Part shown: positions 51,107-58,583 of the stretch, in pieces
Layout of the letters: every line of letters begins with the position of its first letter
Numbering within the stretch: the first letter of the stretch is position 1
Source of the DNA: Bradyrhizobium sp.
GTDB taxonomy: Bacteria > Pseudomonadota > Alphaproteobacteria > Rhizobiales > Xanthobacteraceae
Assembly (NCBI RefSeq): GCF_016219575.1
Contig: NZ_JACRMG010000020.1
Span: forward strand, 124,001-188,000
Length of the DNA: 64,000 bases
Direction of reading: 5' to 3'
Program-made: the position numbers and the translations under genes
The notes under the pieces: model-generated
Told to the model about the DNA's origin: nothing
Databases searched by the model: none
Seen by the model: the letters and a program-made list of their open reading frames with translations, nothing else

Positions 51107-51595
51107 ATGTCGAAGATCACCCCCTGCCTGTGGTTTGGCAACGAAGCCGAAGAGGCCGCTGGCTTCTATGCGTCGCTGCTGCCCGATTCGAGGATCGAAA
51201 AGGTTCAGCGCGCGCCCGCGGATTATCCTCACGGCAAGGCCGGCCAGGCGATCATGGTGGAGTTCACGCTCGCAGGCCAGCGATTCACGGCGCTCAACGG
51301 CGGCATCCGCATGGAATACACCAACGCCGTCTCCTTCATGATCGATTGTGCCGACCAGGCCGAAGTCGATCGCCTTTGGGACGCGATACTGGCCCATGGC
51401 GGCAAGACCGAGCAGTGCGGTTGGATCCGGGATCGCTATGGCCTGGCCTGGCAGATCATCCCGACGGCGCTCGGAAAATACCTCGGCGGCTCTGACAAAG
51501 CCGGCGCACAGCGCGCGATGCAGGCGATGCTCGGCATGGTCAAGCTCGACATCGAGGGCCTGAAGCGCGCGTATGAGGGAAAATCGGCGGCGTAA
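51107..51595 (+). CDS. VOC-family protein, PhnB/3-demethylubiquinone methyltransferase-like
   Basis: This 162-residue protein starts 'MSKITPCLWFGNEAEEAAGF' and includes 'GQRFTALNGGIRMEYTNAVS' and 'KTEQCGWIRDRYGLAWQIIP', the pattern of the PhnB-like VOC group. Annotations as ubiquinone methyltransferase for this group are not supported by any SAM motif. The ATG at 51107 is preceded by AAGGAG; a TTG two codons earlier is less likely. It is cotranscribed with the preceding VOC gene. Confidence 0.88.
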   Translation: MSKITPCLWFGNEAEEAAGFYASLLPDSRIEKVQRAPADYPHGKAGQAIMVEFTLAGQRFTALNGGIRMEYTNAVSFMIDCADQAEVDRLWDAILAHGGKTEQCGWIRDRYGLAWQIIPTALGKYLGGSDKAGAQRAMQAMLGMVKLDIEGLKRAYEGKSAA

Positions 51596-51679
51596 GGCTG
51601 CCTGTCGGCGCCCGGCTTGTCCGGGCGACCCAGTGCGCCGGGATGCTGGAAGTTCACTCGACACGCCGCGGCGTACTGG

Positions 51680-51701
51680 ATGCCCCGCATTCGCGGGGCA
51701 T
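51680..51701. repeat. Small hairpin repeat ATGCCCCGC
   Basis: ATGCCCCGC-attc-GCGGGGCAT, identical in arms to 43652-43673 and preceded in both places by GTACTGG or CTACTGG. It lies between the convergent VOC and autotransporter genes. Confidence 0.85.
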
Positions 51702-51706
51702 GACGG

Positions 51707-52843
51707 TCAGTAGTTGATCCTGAGCCCGATGCCGCCGTGTGCGGTATTGCCGACCGGCTGCGGCCCGAGCGTGCCGTTGACGAAGACGTCGAAGACCCAG
51801 CCCTTGCTGACGCGGAAGCCGAGCCGGCCGCCATATTCGAACCAGCCCTGATTGCCGATGGTCGGCGTCACCATGCCCTGGCCGGTGACGGCGGCGACGA
51901 CGCCGGACTGCGTGCCGAAGGCATGGACGTAGCCGCCGTTGATATTGCCTTCGATGCCGTTGGTGATCAGGTGCGTCCATTGCCCGCCGATCTTGGCGAG
52001 CGTGGTCCTGTCGGTGCCGGAGTTGAAGGTGGTGTCGAACGGATTGAAAGCGATCGACTGGTCGGTATAGCCCTTGACCCGCTGCCAGAGCTGCCAGACC
52101 TCGACCGCGGCGGCGACCTCGTCGCGCGGCGATATCCGTCCGATCCAGCCGGCGCGGCCGTAGACCGCGTAATTCTCCGCGGTGGTGTTGCCGTCGACCG
52201 TCACTGCGCCGAGGCTGGTCTGGTAGCTGCGGCGGTATCGCACCTTTTCGTAAGGCGTCAGGATGGTGCCGATATCGAAGAACGGTCGCGACTTGCCCCA
52301 GTCCGTGAAGTCATAGCGCAGCGCCAGAGCGCCGATCGGTGCGGCAGTCACGCTGTAGCCGTTCTCGCCGTAATGCGTGTAGGCAAGGCCCGCGAGCAAA
52401 GCGAGATTGTCGGTGATGTTCTTGCGGCCGTGCACGCCCGCCGAGAACGAGCCGACCGAGCCGAAGGCGCTGACGCAGTCGTTGCAGTTGATCTGCTCGT
52501 TGATGCCGAGCAGCACCGTGCCGAGCACGCGGTTGGTGATCATCTGGTTGAAGCGCTGCTTGGCGACGTCGTTGACCCCGGCGCTGGGATCGGAACCCGT
52601 GAGGCAGGGCGGGGCTGCCGCGGCGGCCGGGCCGTCGCCAGGGGTGTCCAGCGCGGCGGCAGTGAAATTGTTGGTAGAGGTCGGGCTCGACGTCGATGTA
52701 GACGTCGAAGTGGACGTCGATGTCGAACACGACGTCGGCGCCGACTGCGCGTAGGCGACGCCGGATTCACCGCGCAGGAACAGCAGCGCGGCCGCCACCA
52801 GCAAGGTGGCGAAGACGATCCAGCTGCGGGAGAAGCCTGCCAA
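51707..52843 (-). CDS. Autotransporter beta-domain protein
   Basis: This 378-residue protein has a signal peptide ('WIVFATLLVAAALLFLRG', cleavage near 'AYAQ'), a 20-residue serine-threonine repeat, a short linker with four cysteines, and a C-terminal beta-barrel of about 280 residues in the autotransporter style ('LALLAGLAYTHYGENG', 'YAVYGRAGWIGRIS') ending in 'GGIGLRINY' with the terminal aromatic residue expected for outer-membrane insertion. The passenger is nearly absent, so the barrel itself may be the functional part. I start at TTG 52843 because GGGAGGTGA precedes it; GTG 52849, overlapping the FecR stop, is the alternative. Confidence 0.8.
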   Translation of the reverse strand: MAGFSRSWIVFATLLVAAALLFLRGESGVAYAQSAPTSCSTSTSTSTSTSTSSPTSTNNFTAAALDTPGDGPAAAAAPPCLTGSDPSAGVNDVAKQRFNQMITNRVLGTVLLGINEQINCNDCVSAFGSVGSFSAGVHGRKNITDNLALLAGLAYTHYGENGYSVTAAPIGALALRYDFTDWGKSRPFFDIGTILTPYEKVRYRRSYQTSLGAVTVDGNTTAENYAVYGRAGWIGRISPRDEVAAAVEVWQLWQRVKGYTDQSIAFNPFDTTFNSGTDRTTLAKIGGQWTHLITNGIEGNINGGYVHAFGTQSGVVAAVTGQGMVTPTIGNQGWFEYGGRLGFRVSKGWVFDVFVNGTLGPQPVGNTAHGGIGLRINY

Positions 52844-52845
52844 GA

Positions 52846-53562
52846 TCACCTCCCGCACAGCATGCCGGTGGGATCGTCGACCACCGCCGGCGTGATCGTG
52901 GGCGTGCCCGCAAATTCGGTGGTGGTGCACAGCCCCGCCGTGGCGCCGCAGTTGCTCGCAAAGGTCCAGGGCGGGCTGTTGGACTTCTGGATCGTGACCT
53001 TGCCGTTGGCCGAGGAGGTGATGATCGCGGTGTCGCCGGGTTGGGTCAGCTCGATGCACTGGAAGTTCAGCGTGCAGACGCGCGAGGCGCCGTCCTGCAG
53101 CACGACCACGGTCCGGCCGCGCTGCGAAAGGATGTCGAGAATGGTTCCGCGTATGCCGATGGTCGCGAGCCCCGTGGTGATCTTGTAGGCGTTCTTGTCG
53201 GAATGGCCGGTGACGAAGCGGAACGCGCCGGTCGTCATGCGGATGGTGACGTCCTTGTAGCTGTGCTCGTCGTTGAAGACGGTGCGGTCGAGCGTGATCG
53301 AGGAATTCGCGCCCAGCGACAGATTGGTGGAGTCGATCATCACCAGCCGCGTCGCGCTGGCGGTGCCGGTGCGCACGGTCTCGTTGCGCAACACGGCATC
53401 GCCGACATTGATCTGGGTGCCGCCCGTTCCGGAAACGCGGATCACCTCGTTCTGGACCACGGCCGCTTCGCCGACGCGCGCGGGCGCCTGCGCGGAAGCG
53501 ATACCGATTTCCGACGAGATACAGATCGTCAGCGCCGCAAGAATGTAGTTACGCCAATTCAT
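52846..53562 (-). CDS. Exported FecR-domain protein
   Basis: This 238-residue protein has an N-terminal signal peptide (cleavage after 'GIASA', residue 24) and a FecR domain: 'INVGDAVLRNETVRTGTASA', 'LSLGANSSITLDRTVF' and 'YKITTGLATIGIRGTILDI'. No anti-sigma N-terminal domain or sigma factor gene is nearby, so this is the free-standing periplasmic type rather than an iron-signalling regulator. Four cysteines in the C-terminal third may form disulfides. Its stop codon lies within the start region of the autotransporter gene, so the two are coupled and probably act together at the cell surface. Confidence 0.85.
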   Translation of the reverse strand: MNWRNYILAALTICISSEIGIASAQAPARVGEAAVVQNEVIRVSGTGGTQINVGDAVLRNETVRTGTASATRLVMIDSTNLSLGANSSITLDRTVFNDEHSYKDVTIRMTTGAFRFVTGHSDKNAYKITTGLATIGIRGTILDILSQRGRTVVVLQDGASRVCTLNFQCIELTQPGDTAIITSSANGKVTIQKSNSPPWTFASNCGATAGLCTTTEFAGTPTITPAVVDDPTGMLCGR

Positions 53563-53599
53563 TTCCCACCGTACAATCTGCGCATCTATTTAGCGGATT

Positions 53600-55054
53600 G
53601 TGCGGGCCAGCCATGTAGTATTATTGCCACAAGTCCCACACACTTTCCCGGCCCGTCGATTAGTGATCTCCAGACGCAAATCGGTTCGAAAAGAAAAGGC
53701 GCGCAATGTCGAGCGCGCCGAAGACACAATTTTGCCCGAAAGTGCCGACGGGGCCGCGGGCAAATCCGGGTCTGTTCCGCATAGTCCTATCGGCATGGTT
53801 GCAGCCATTGCGGCTGCAATCTTCGTCGTCGCGCATCTATTGCTGCTGATCGGGTTAACCACGCCGGACAAGATTGCATTTGACGAAGTGCATTATGTTC
53901 CGGCGGCCAAGCAATTGCTCGAGAAGGGGCCGCACGCGCCTCTGCTCAACCCGATGCATCCGCCGCTCGCCAAGGAATTCATGGCGGTCTCGATCAAGGT
54001 CTTTGGCGACAATCCGCTTGGCTGGCGCTATCCGGGCGTCGTGTTCGGCGCGCTCGCCATCGTCGCGATCTATCTGTGCGGGCTGGCACTGTTCGCCTCG
54101 CAGGGTGCTGCGCTGGCGGCCGCGGCGCTGACCTTCCTCAACCAGATGGTTTTCGTGCAGTCGCGCATCGCCATGCTCGACATCTATGCGCTGACCTTCG
54201 ATCTGTTCGGCATTGCCGCGTTCATTCACGGCTACAACAGGCAGAGGCCTGAAATCGCGTTCGGCCTGGCCGGGCTCGCCTTCGGTCTGGCCGGCGCCAG
54301 CAAATGGAGCGGGTTCTTTCCGCTCGGCGTTGCGATTGCGATCGTTGCCTTCGTATATCTGCTGCAGGGATGGCGTACGCAATTTGCCGAACCGGACGCG
54401 CAGGACTGGTACCGGCCCGATCGCTGGCCGGAGTTTCGCTACCATCACTTTGCGCTTTGCTTCATCCTCGTGCCGGCCGTCGCGTACTTCATCGTCTGGA
54501 TTCCGGTGACGGGGTTCTCGGTCTCGGCCTTGATCGAGGCGCAGCGCCGCATCTTTGCGGAAAATTCCGCTTCGCATCCCCCTCATCTCTACATGAGCTC
54601 GTGGCCGTCCTGGCCGCTGCTGATGCGGCCGATCTGGTATCAGTTCGACAAGCTGGCGGACGAGCGCTTTCAGGCCATCGTCTTCCTCGGCAATCCCCTG
54701 ATCCTCTGGCCGGCGCTGGCGGCGCTCGCCATCTGCGCGCGGGATTTCATCGTCGCGCGGCGGACGCAGGCATTCCTCATTCTCGCGTTTTACATCGGCC
54801 CGTGGCTCGCCTGGGCGACGCTGCCGCGCACCATCGGCTTCATCTATTACTACCTGCCGTCGGCGACGGTGGCGTCACTGGCGCTGGTCTATGTGCTGAC
54901 GCAGGGCGAACGCGCGCCGCCGCGCTGGGCGCTATGGGCGTTCGTTGTGGCTTCGGCGGCAGGCTTCCTTGCCCTGCTGCCGATCTCGGCGTCGTCAATG
55001 GGAACGTCGATGCAGACCTATCAGCGCCTGATGATTTTTCAGAGCTGGATCTAG
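53600..55054 (+). CDS. PMT-family (GT39-like) membrane glycosyltransferase
   Basis: This integral membrane protein of up to 484 residues is related to dolichyl-phosphate-mannose-protein mannosyltransferases and ArnT. After a basic N-terminal stretch come about ten helices; the first periplasmic loop has 'IAFDEVHYVPAAKQLLEKG' with the catalytic DE motif and 'MHPPLAKEFMAVSIKVFG', both hallmarks of the family. It transfers a sugar from a lipid carrier to a protein or glycan on the periplasmic side. The start is uncertain: the frame opens at GTG 53600, GTG 53663 is possible, and the first ATG (53795) lies just before the first helix; none has a clear ribosome-binding site. Confidence 0.85.
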   Translation: MRASHVVLLPQVPHTFPARRLVISRRKSVRKEKARNVERAEDTILPESADGAAGKSGSVPHSPIGMVAAIAAAIFVVAHLLLLIGLTTPDKIAFDEVHYVPAAKQLLEKGPHAPLLNPMHPPLAKEFMAVSIKVFGDNPLGWRYPGVVFGALAIVAIYLCGLALFASQGAALAAAALTFLNQMVFVQSRIAMLDIYALTFDLFGIAAFIHGYNRQRPEIAFGLAGLAFGLAGASKWSGFFPLGVAIAIVAFVYLLQGWRTQFAEPDAQDWYRPDRWPEFRYHHFALCFILVPAVAYFIVWIPVTGFSVSALIEAQRRIFAENSASHPPHLYMSSWPSWPLLMRPIWYQFDKLADERFQAIVFLGNPLILWPALAALAICARDFIVARRTQAFLILAFYIGPWLAWATLPRTIGFIYYYLPSATVASLALVYVLTQGERAPPRWALWAFVVASAAGFLALLPISASSMGTSMQTYQRLMIFQSWI

Positions 55055-55055
55055 A

Positions 55056-55400
55056 TCAGAACCAGTTGAACCAGGCCAGCCTGCGCCAGGAAATGTTGTG
55101 GCGGTGAAGGTGCGGTATGTAGAGCGGGAACGGCTCCCAATAAGCATACTGCCGATATTGCTTCTTGGCGTAGCGGCGAGCTTTGCGCGGCTTCGCATCG
55201 GTCGTTGCGGGGACGGCGCCTTCCACGGTCTTCGGCATGATCGAGGGACGCGGCACGCTGGCCGGGCGATCGTTCGGACCCGCGGCAGGCGTGGCGGCGT
55301 TGGCGGGAGCGGCCGCATTGGCCGTCTCTCCGGCGCTGCCGCGGACGGGCGCAAAGGCGAGCAGGGCTGCAAAGGCGATACCGAGCGAGCGCGTCTTCAT
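55056..55400 (-). CDS. Small exported protein of unknown function
   Basis: This 114-residue protein starts with a signal peptide ('LGIAFAALLAFAPVRG', cleavage near residue 23), followed by an alanine/proline-rich stretch, a basic segment ('KPRKARRYAKKQYRQYAYWE') and an aromatic C-terminus ('ISWRRLAWFNWF'). I do not recognise a family. It converges tightly with the glycosyltransferase gene (one base between stop codons) and lies downstream of the OmpA-family gene in the same direction. Confidence 0.7.
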   Translation of the reverse strand: MKTRSLGIAFAALLAFAPVRGSAGETANAAAPANAATPAAGPNDRPASVPRPSIMPKTVEGAVPATTDAKPRKARRYAKKQYRQYAYWEPFPLYIPHLHRHNISWRRLAWFNWF

Positions 55401-55462
55401 GGCCGTGGTCCTTGCCTTGGGGTGTCCGCCCGCCGGTGAGGCGGGCGGATCGCATGGTGCCG

Positions 55463-56110
55463 TTATTTCTCGGCGGTCTTGCTGACGTCCATATTGACCA
55501 CCTGAACGCGGCGGTTGGTCGGATCCATCGGCGCGTTCGCATCCTTCGGCTTGGTCTTGCCGTAGCCGACGGTCACGAGGTCGCTGCCGTTGATGCCGTA
55601 CTTCTCGGTCAGGTACTTCTTGATGGTGTCGGCGCGCCGCTCCGACAGGCCCTGATTATATTCCTCGCCGCCGATCGCATCGGTGTGGCCGGCGACCACG
55701 AAGGTCGAGCCCTTCAGGCTCGGGTCGGACAGCGCCTTGCCGAGTTCCTGCACCGCCTGCACCGAGGTCTTGCTGATGTCGGCCGAGTTGTAGTCGAAGC
55801 GGATTTCGAGATCGATCTTCGGCTTGTTCGCCGCGAGCTGCGCGACTTCCTCACGCTCGCCGAGCGAGAGCGACCGCGTCGAGCGGTTGCGCAGCGAGTT
55901 GACGAATTTCGCTTCCTTGGCCTGAACCGCGGTGTCGACCTGCTGGGTGCCCGCCGACAGGCCGCGGGTCAGCGGCTTCGGCTGCAGTGCCTTGGAGATC
56001 TGATCGGCGGAAATGACGTTGTCGCCGGCCAGCGCCAGGCCTGCCGTCATCGACAGCGCGGCGCCGAGCGCAATGGCCGTAATTCCGGAAAGTCTGGAAA
56101 TGCTGGTCAT
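55463..56110 (-). CDS. OmpA-family outer-membrane-associated protein
   Basis: This 215-residue exported protein has a signal peptide (residues 1-28, ending 'GLALA') and a C-terminal OmpA domain (about 95-205) that binds peptidoglycan: 'IDLEIRFDYNSADISKTSVQ', 'FVVAGHTDAIGGEEYNQGLS' and 'RRADTIKKYLTEKYGI', with the conserved Asp and Arg that contact diaminopimelate. There is no beta-barrel; residues 30-90 are a charged helical linker. It is divergent from the caspase-like gene across a 406-base gap holding two CRP-like sites. Confidence 0.92.
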   Translation of the reverse strand: MTSISRLSGITAIALGAALSMTAGLALAGDNVISADQISKALQPKPLTRGLSAGTQQVDTAVQAKEAKFVNSLRNRSTRSLSLGEREEVAQLAANKPKIDLEIRFDYNSADISKTSVQAVQELGKALSDPSLKGSTFVVAGHTDAIGGEEYNQGLSERRADTIKKYLTEKYGINGSDLVTVGYGKTKPKDANAPMDPTNRRVQVVNMDVSKTAEK

Positions 56111-56197
56111 GGTCGTCTTCCTTTGGGGTTACGCCTGCAAATGTTGCCTGCATGCGTCTTGGATGGTGGGACCTTAGGGCAGGTTCAAAGCGCCGAA

Positions 56198-56213
56198 TGT
56201 GACTTAAGTCACT
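56198..56213. promoter_or_regulatory. CRP-like site on the ompA-family side
   Basis: TGTGA-CTTAAG-TCACT contains a perfect 14-bp palindrome (56199-56212) and matches the TGTGA-N6-TCACA pattern at nine of ten positions. It lies 88 bases before the OmpA-family start codon. Confidence 0.5.
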
Positions 56214-56414
56214 GGTAAACCGCGGCGATCTCCCTGCTTTTCGTCGTCGGCTGGGTAGCCGCGCGGCGCCGCAAGGCGGCTGAGGCGATGTTAGCCCCTC
56301 GCCAGTGTCGGTGTCTGCGCATTTCGTCCGTTTCGGTGGTTTTGCCTGCGAATTCGCTCGTTTCACCTCGCGTCGCATCGTCTTTTGCGCCGGTTCGATC
56401 CGCTTCGTCGGCTG
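56214..56414. other. Gene-free spacer between the two CRP-like sites
   Basis: Within the 406-base gap from 56111 to 56516 I see no gene. Open frames here are short and have no coding character. Apart from the two CRP-like sites, no promoter is clear. Confidence 0.5.
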
Positions 56415-56430
56415 TGTGATATAGATCACG
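56415..56430. promoter_or_regulatory. CRP-like site on the caspase-like gene side
   Basis: TGTGA-TATAGA-TCACG matches the E. coli CRP consensus (TGTGATCTAGATCACA) at nearly all positions. It lies 87 bases before the caspase-like start codon. Confidence 0.55.
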
Positions 56431-56516
56431 GTAGCTACATTAAGAAGTGTTCAGATTGCTCCCCATGGATCGGGCCTCATTCGCGAGGCGAAGTTTCGGG
56501 TCAAGGGAGAACGAAG

Positions 56517-57914
56517 ATGCGCTACTTGATCGCCGCCCTGTCAGCCGCAAGCCTGCTCATCAGCGCCAGCACGGATGCCTTCGCCGACAAGCGTGTTGCC
56601 TTCGTCGTCGGCAACGGCGCCTACAAGAATGTGCCCGCGCTGCCCAATCCGGCCGTCGACGCCCGGTCGATGGCCAAACTGCTCCGCAACGTCGGCTTCG
56701 AGGTGGTCGAGGGTTCGAACCTCTCCCGCGACAGGATGACGGAAAAGCTCCTGGACTTCGGCAAGAAGGCGGAAGGCGCCGACGTGGCGCTGTTCTTCTA
56801 TGCCGGCCATGGCATTGCCGTGAACGGCGCCAACTACCTGCTGCCCATCGATGCCGACCTCAAGTCCGAGATGGACGTCAAGCTCGGCGCCGCCATCAAT
56901 GTCGACCTCACCCTCGAACAGACCATGGCCGATGCCAAGGTCAAGCTGGTGTTCCTGGACGCCTGCCGCGACAACCCCTTCGCGGCCAAGATCCGTTCCG
57001 CCAAGGCGACACGCAGCGCCAATGTGGGAAGCGGCCTCGCCGAGATGAAGTCGGGCGAAGGCACGCTGCTCGCCTTCGCCACCGGCCCCGGCCAGACCGC
57101 GCTGGACGGCGAATCCGGCACCAACAGCCCCTTCACCCGCGCGCTGCTCGCCAACATTGCCCAGCCCGGCGTCGAGATCCAGCAGGCCATGACCAAGGTC
57201 CGCGCCCAGGTCAACGAGGAGACCTCGAAGGGCCAGCTGCCCTGGGGGCACACCAACCTGATCGGGTCAGTTTATCTCAATCCCGCCAAGTCGGCCGGCG
57301 GCGCGACCGAAGCGCCGAACACGCCGGCCCCGACTTCCGTCGCCGCTTCCGAGGTCGAGCTCGAGTTCTGGCGCTCGATCAAGGACTCCAACAAGGTCGA
57401 GGAGTTTAATGCCTACCTGACCAGCTATCCCAGCGGCACCTTCAAGTCGATCGCGCTGTCCCGTGTCGCTGCGCTGCAGGATGGTCCATCCAACGCCACC
57501 CGCAACCTCACCACCGGCACCGATATCGACCAGGCGGTCTTCTCGGACGAAGCCACGCAGGTGACCGAAGACCAGCTCGGCCTGAGCAAGACGCAGCGCC
57601 GCGACGTGCAGCGCCGCCTCACGGGCCTCGGCTTCGACGTCAAGGCGACCGGCAAGTTCGATGAGGCCACCCGCGCCGTCATCACCCGCTGGCAGGCCGC
57701 CCGCGGCTATCCGAAGACCGGCTACCTCAACGCCATGCAGCACAAGGCGATGCAGTCCGAGATCCTCGCCACCCGCGTCGCCTCCAGCGATGACAGCTCC
57801 GACGACGAGCCGCGCGCGTCGCGTCGGCGCAGTGGTGGCGGCGGCGGCGGTTATCGCCGCAGCGGTGGCGGCGGCCCGCCCAATCTCTTCCGGATGATGC
57901 CCATGTTCCGGTGA
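56517..57914 (+). CDS. Exported caspase-like (peptidase C14, orthocaspase) protein with peptidoglycan-binding domain
   Basis: This 465-residue protein has a signal peptide (cleavage after 'DAFA', residue 23), then a caspase p20-like domain (24-255). The catalytic pair is visible as His98 in 'LFFYAGHGIAVNG' and Cys150 in 'LVFLDACRDNPF'. A charged linker follows, then a peptidoglycan-binding type 1 domain (about 385-445, 'RRDVQRRLTGLGFDVKATGK') and a low-complexity tail rich in arginine, serine and glycine. Such proteins likely cleave targets in the periplasm close to the cell wall. AAGGGAGA precedes the ATG, and a strong terminator follows at 57933. Confidence 0.92.
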   Translation: MRYLIAALSAASLLISASTDAFADKRVAFVVGNGAYKNVPALPNPAVDARSMAKLLRNVGFEVVEGSNLSRDRMTEKLLDFGKKAEGADVALFFYAGHGIAVNGANYLLPIDADLKSEMDVKLGAAINVDLTLEQTMADAKVKLVFLDACRDNPFAAKIRSAKATRSANVGSGLAEMKSGEGTLLAFATGPGQTALDGESGTNSPFTRALLANIAQPGVEIQQAMTKVRAQVNEETSKGQLPWGHTNLIGSVYLNPAKSAGGATEAPNTPAPTSVAASEVELEFWRSIKDSNKVEEFNAYLTSYPSGTFKSIALSRVAALQDGPSNATRNLTTGTDIDQAVFSDEATQVTEDQLGLSKTQRRDVQRRLTGLGFDVKATGKFDEATRAVITRWQAARGYPKTGYLNAMQHKAMQSEILATRVASSDDSSDDEPRASRRRSGGGGGGYRRSGGGGPPNLFRMMPMFR

Positions 57915-57932
57915 GTTGCTCCGAAACGAGAC

Positions 57933-57967
57933 AGCAAGGCGGCCCTCGAAGGCCGCCTTGCTTTTTT
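57933..57967 (+). terminator. Rho-independent terminator after the caspase-like gene
   Basis: A perfect 12-bp stem (57933-57944 with 57951-57962) and a six-base loop are followed directly by five T. It begins 18 bases after the stop codon. Confidence 0.92.
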
Positions 57968-58159
57968 GGCGACGCCGTTCCCCGTCGTCGTTCATGCAGG
58001 CGACACGATTGTTCCGTCGCCGAAACTTTCGCCCGTACAAAAACGGATGAACGCGCGCTGCATCAACTTCGCGCTTTACAGTTTCAAATCACAATGCTGG
58101 TCTTGATAAGTCGCGCGAGTGCCGATCTGCGAACACGAATTCGACCAGAAGGGACGATA

Positions 58160-58531
58160 ATGAGGTTTCTTCGCGAAGAAAAAGCGCTCAGAAGCGAAGC
58201 AGGGGCCGTGTTGCAGTCAGTCAAGCAGGTGAAAAGGCAGAGCGAGTACCAGGGTTTTCGCGCGGGTCCCACGGACCAGTCAGGTTCCAGCCACACCATG
58301 CCGATCGTGATCGGCGCAGCGATGATCGCAGCCGCGATCCTGCTGTCCACGCTGATCACCGCGCTCGGCCAGCGCTATGTCGGGTTCGAAACGCCCAACG
58401 AGGAAAGCGCCTGGCTGATCGACCGCCTCACCGGCAGCGTCTACAAGTGCTCGGTCGCCGAGCGCGGCAAGGCGTCCTGCGAGGCGCCCGATGTTGCGAC
58501 CGGCAGTATCCTCGGCCGGGGCAAGCGCTGA
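58160..58531 (+). CDS. Small membrane protein of unknown function
   Basis: This 123-residue protein has a basic N-terminal cytoplasmic part of about 45 residues, one membrane helix ('IVIGAAMIAAAILLSTLITA', about residues 49-68) and a periplasmic tail with two cysteines ('VYKCSVAERGKASCEAP'), which could form a disulfide. The ATG at 58160 has GAAGGGA eight bases upstream. The family is not known to me. The gap of 192 bases after the terminator of the caspase-like gene shows no other gene. Confidence 0.7.
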   Translation: MRFLREEKALRSEAGAVLQSVKQVKRQSEYQGFRAGPTDQSGSSHTMPIVIGAAMIAAAILLSTLITALGQRYVGFETPNEESAWLIDRLTGSVYKCSVAERGKASCEAPDVATGSILGRGKR

Positions 58532-58583
58532 GGCGGCCGGGCGGGATGTTCGGCCGGGCGAATCCGGCTAAGTTCCGGGGCCC

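Noticed and set aside
51113..51595. Function as ubiquinone methyltransferase for the second VOC protein
   Set aside because: The family name is historical; no SAM-binding motif is present.
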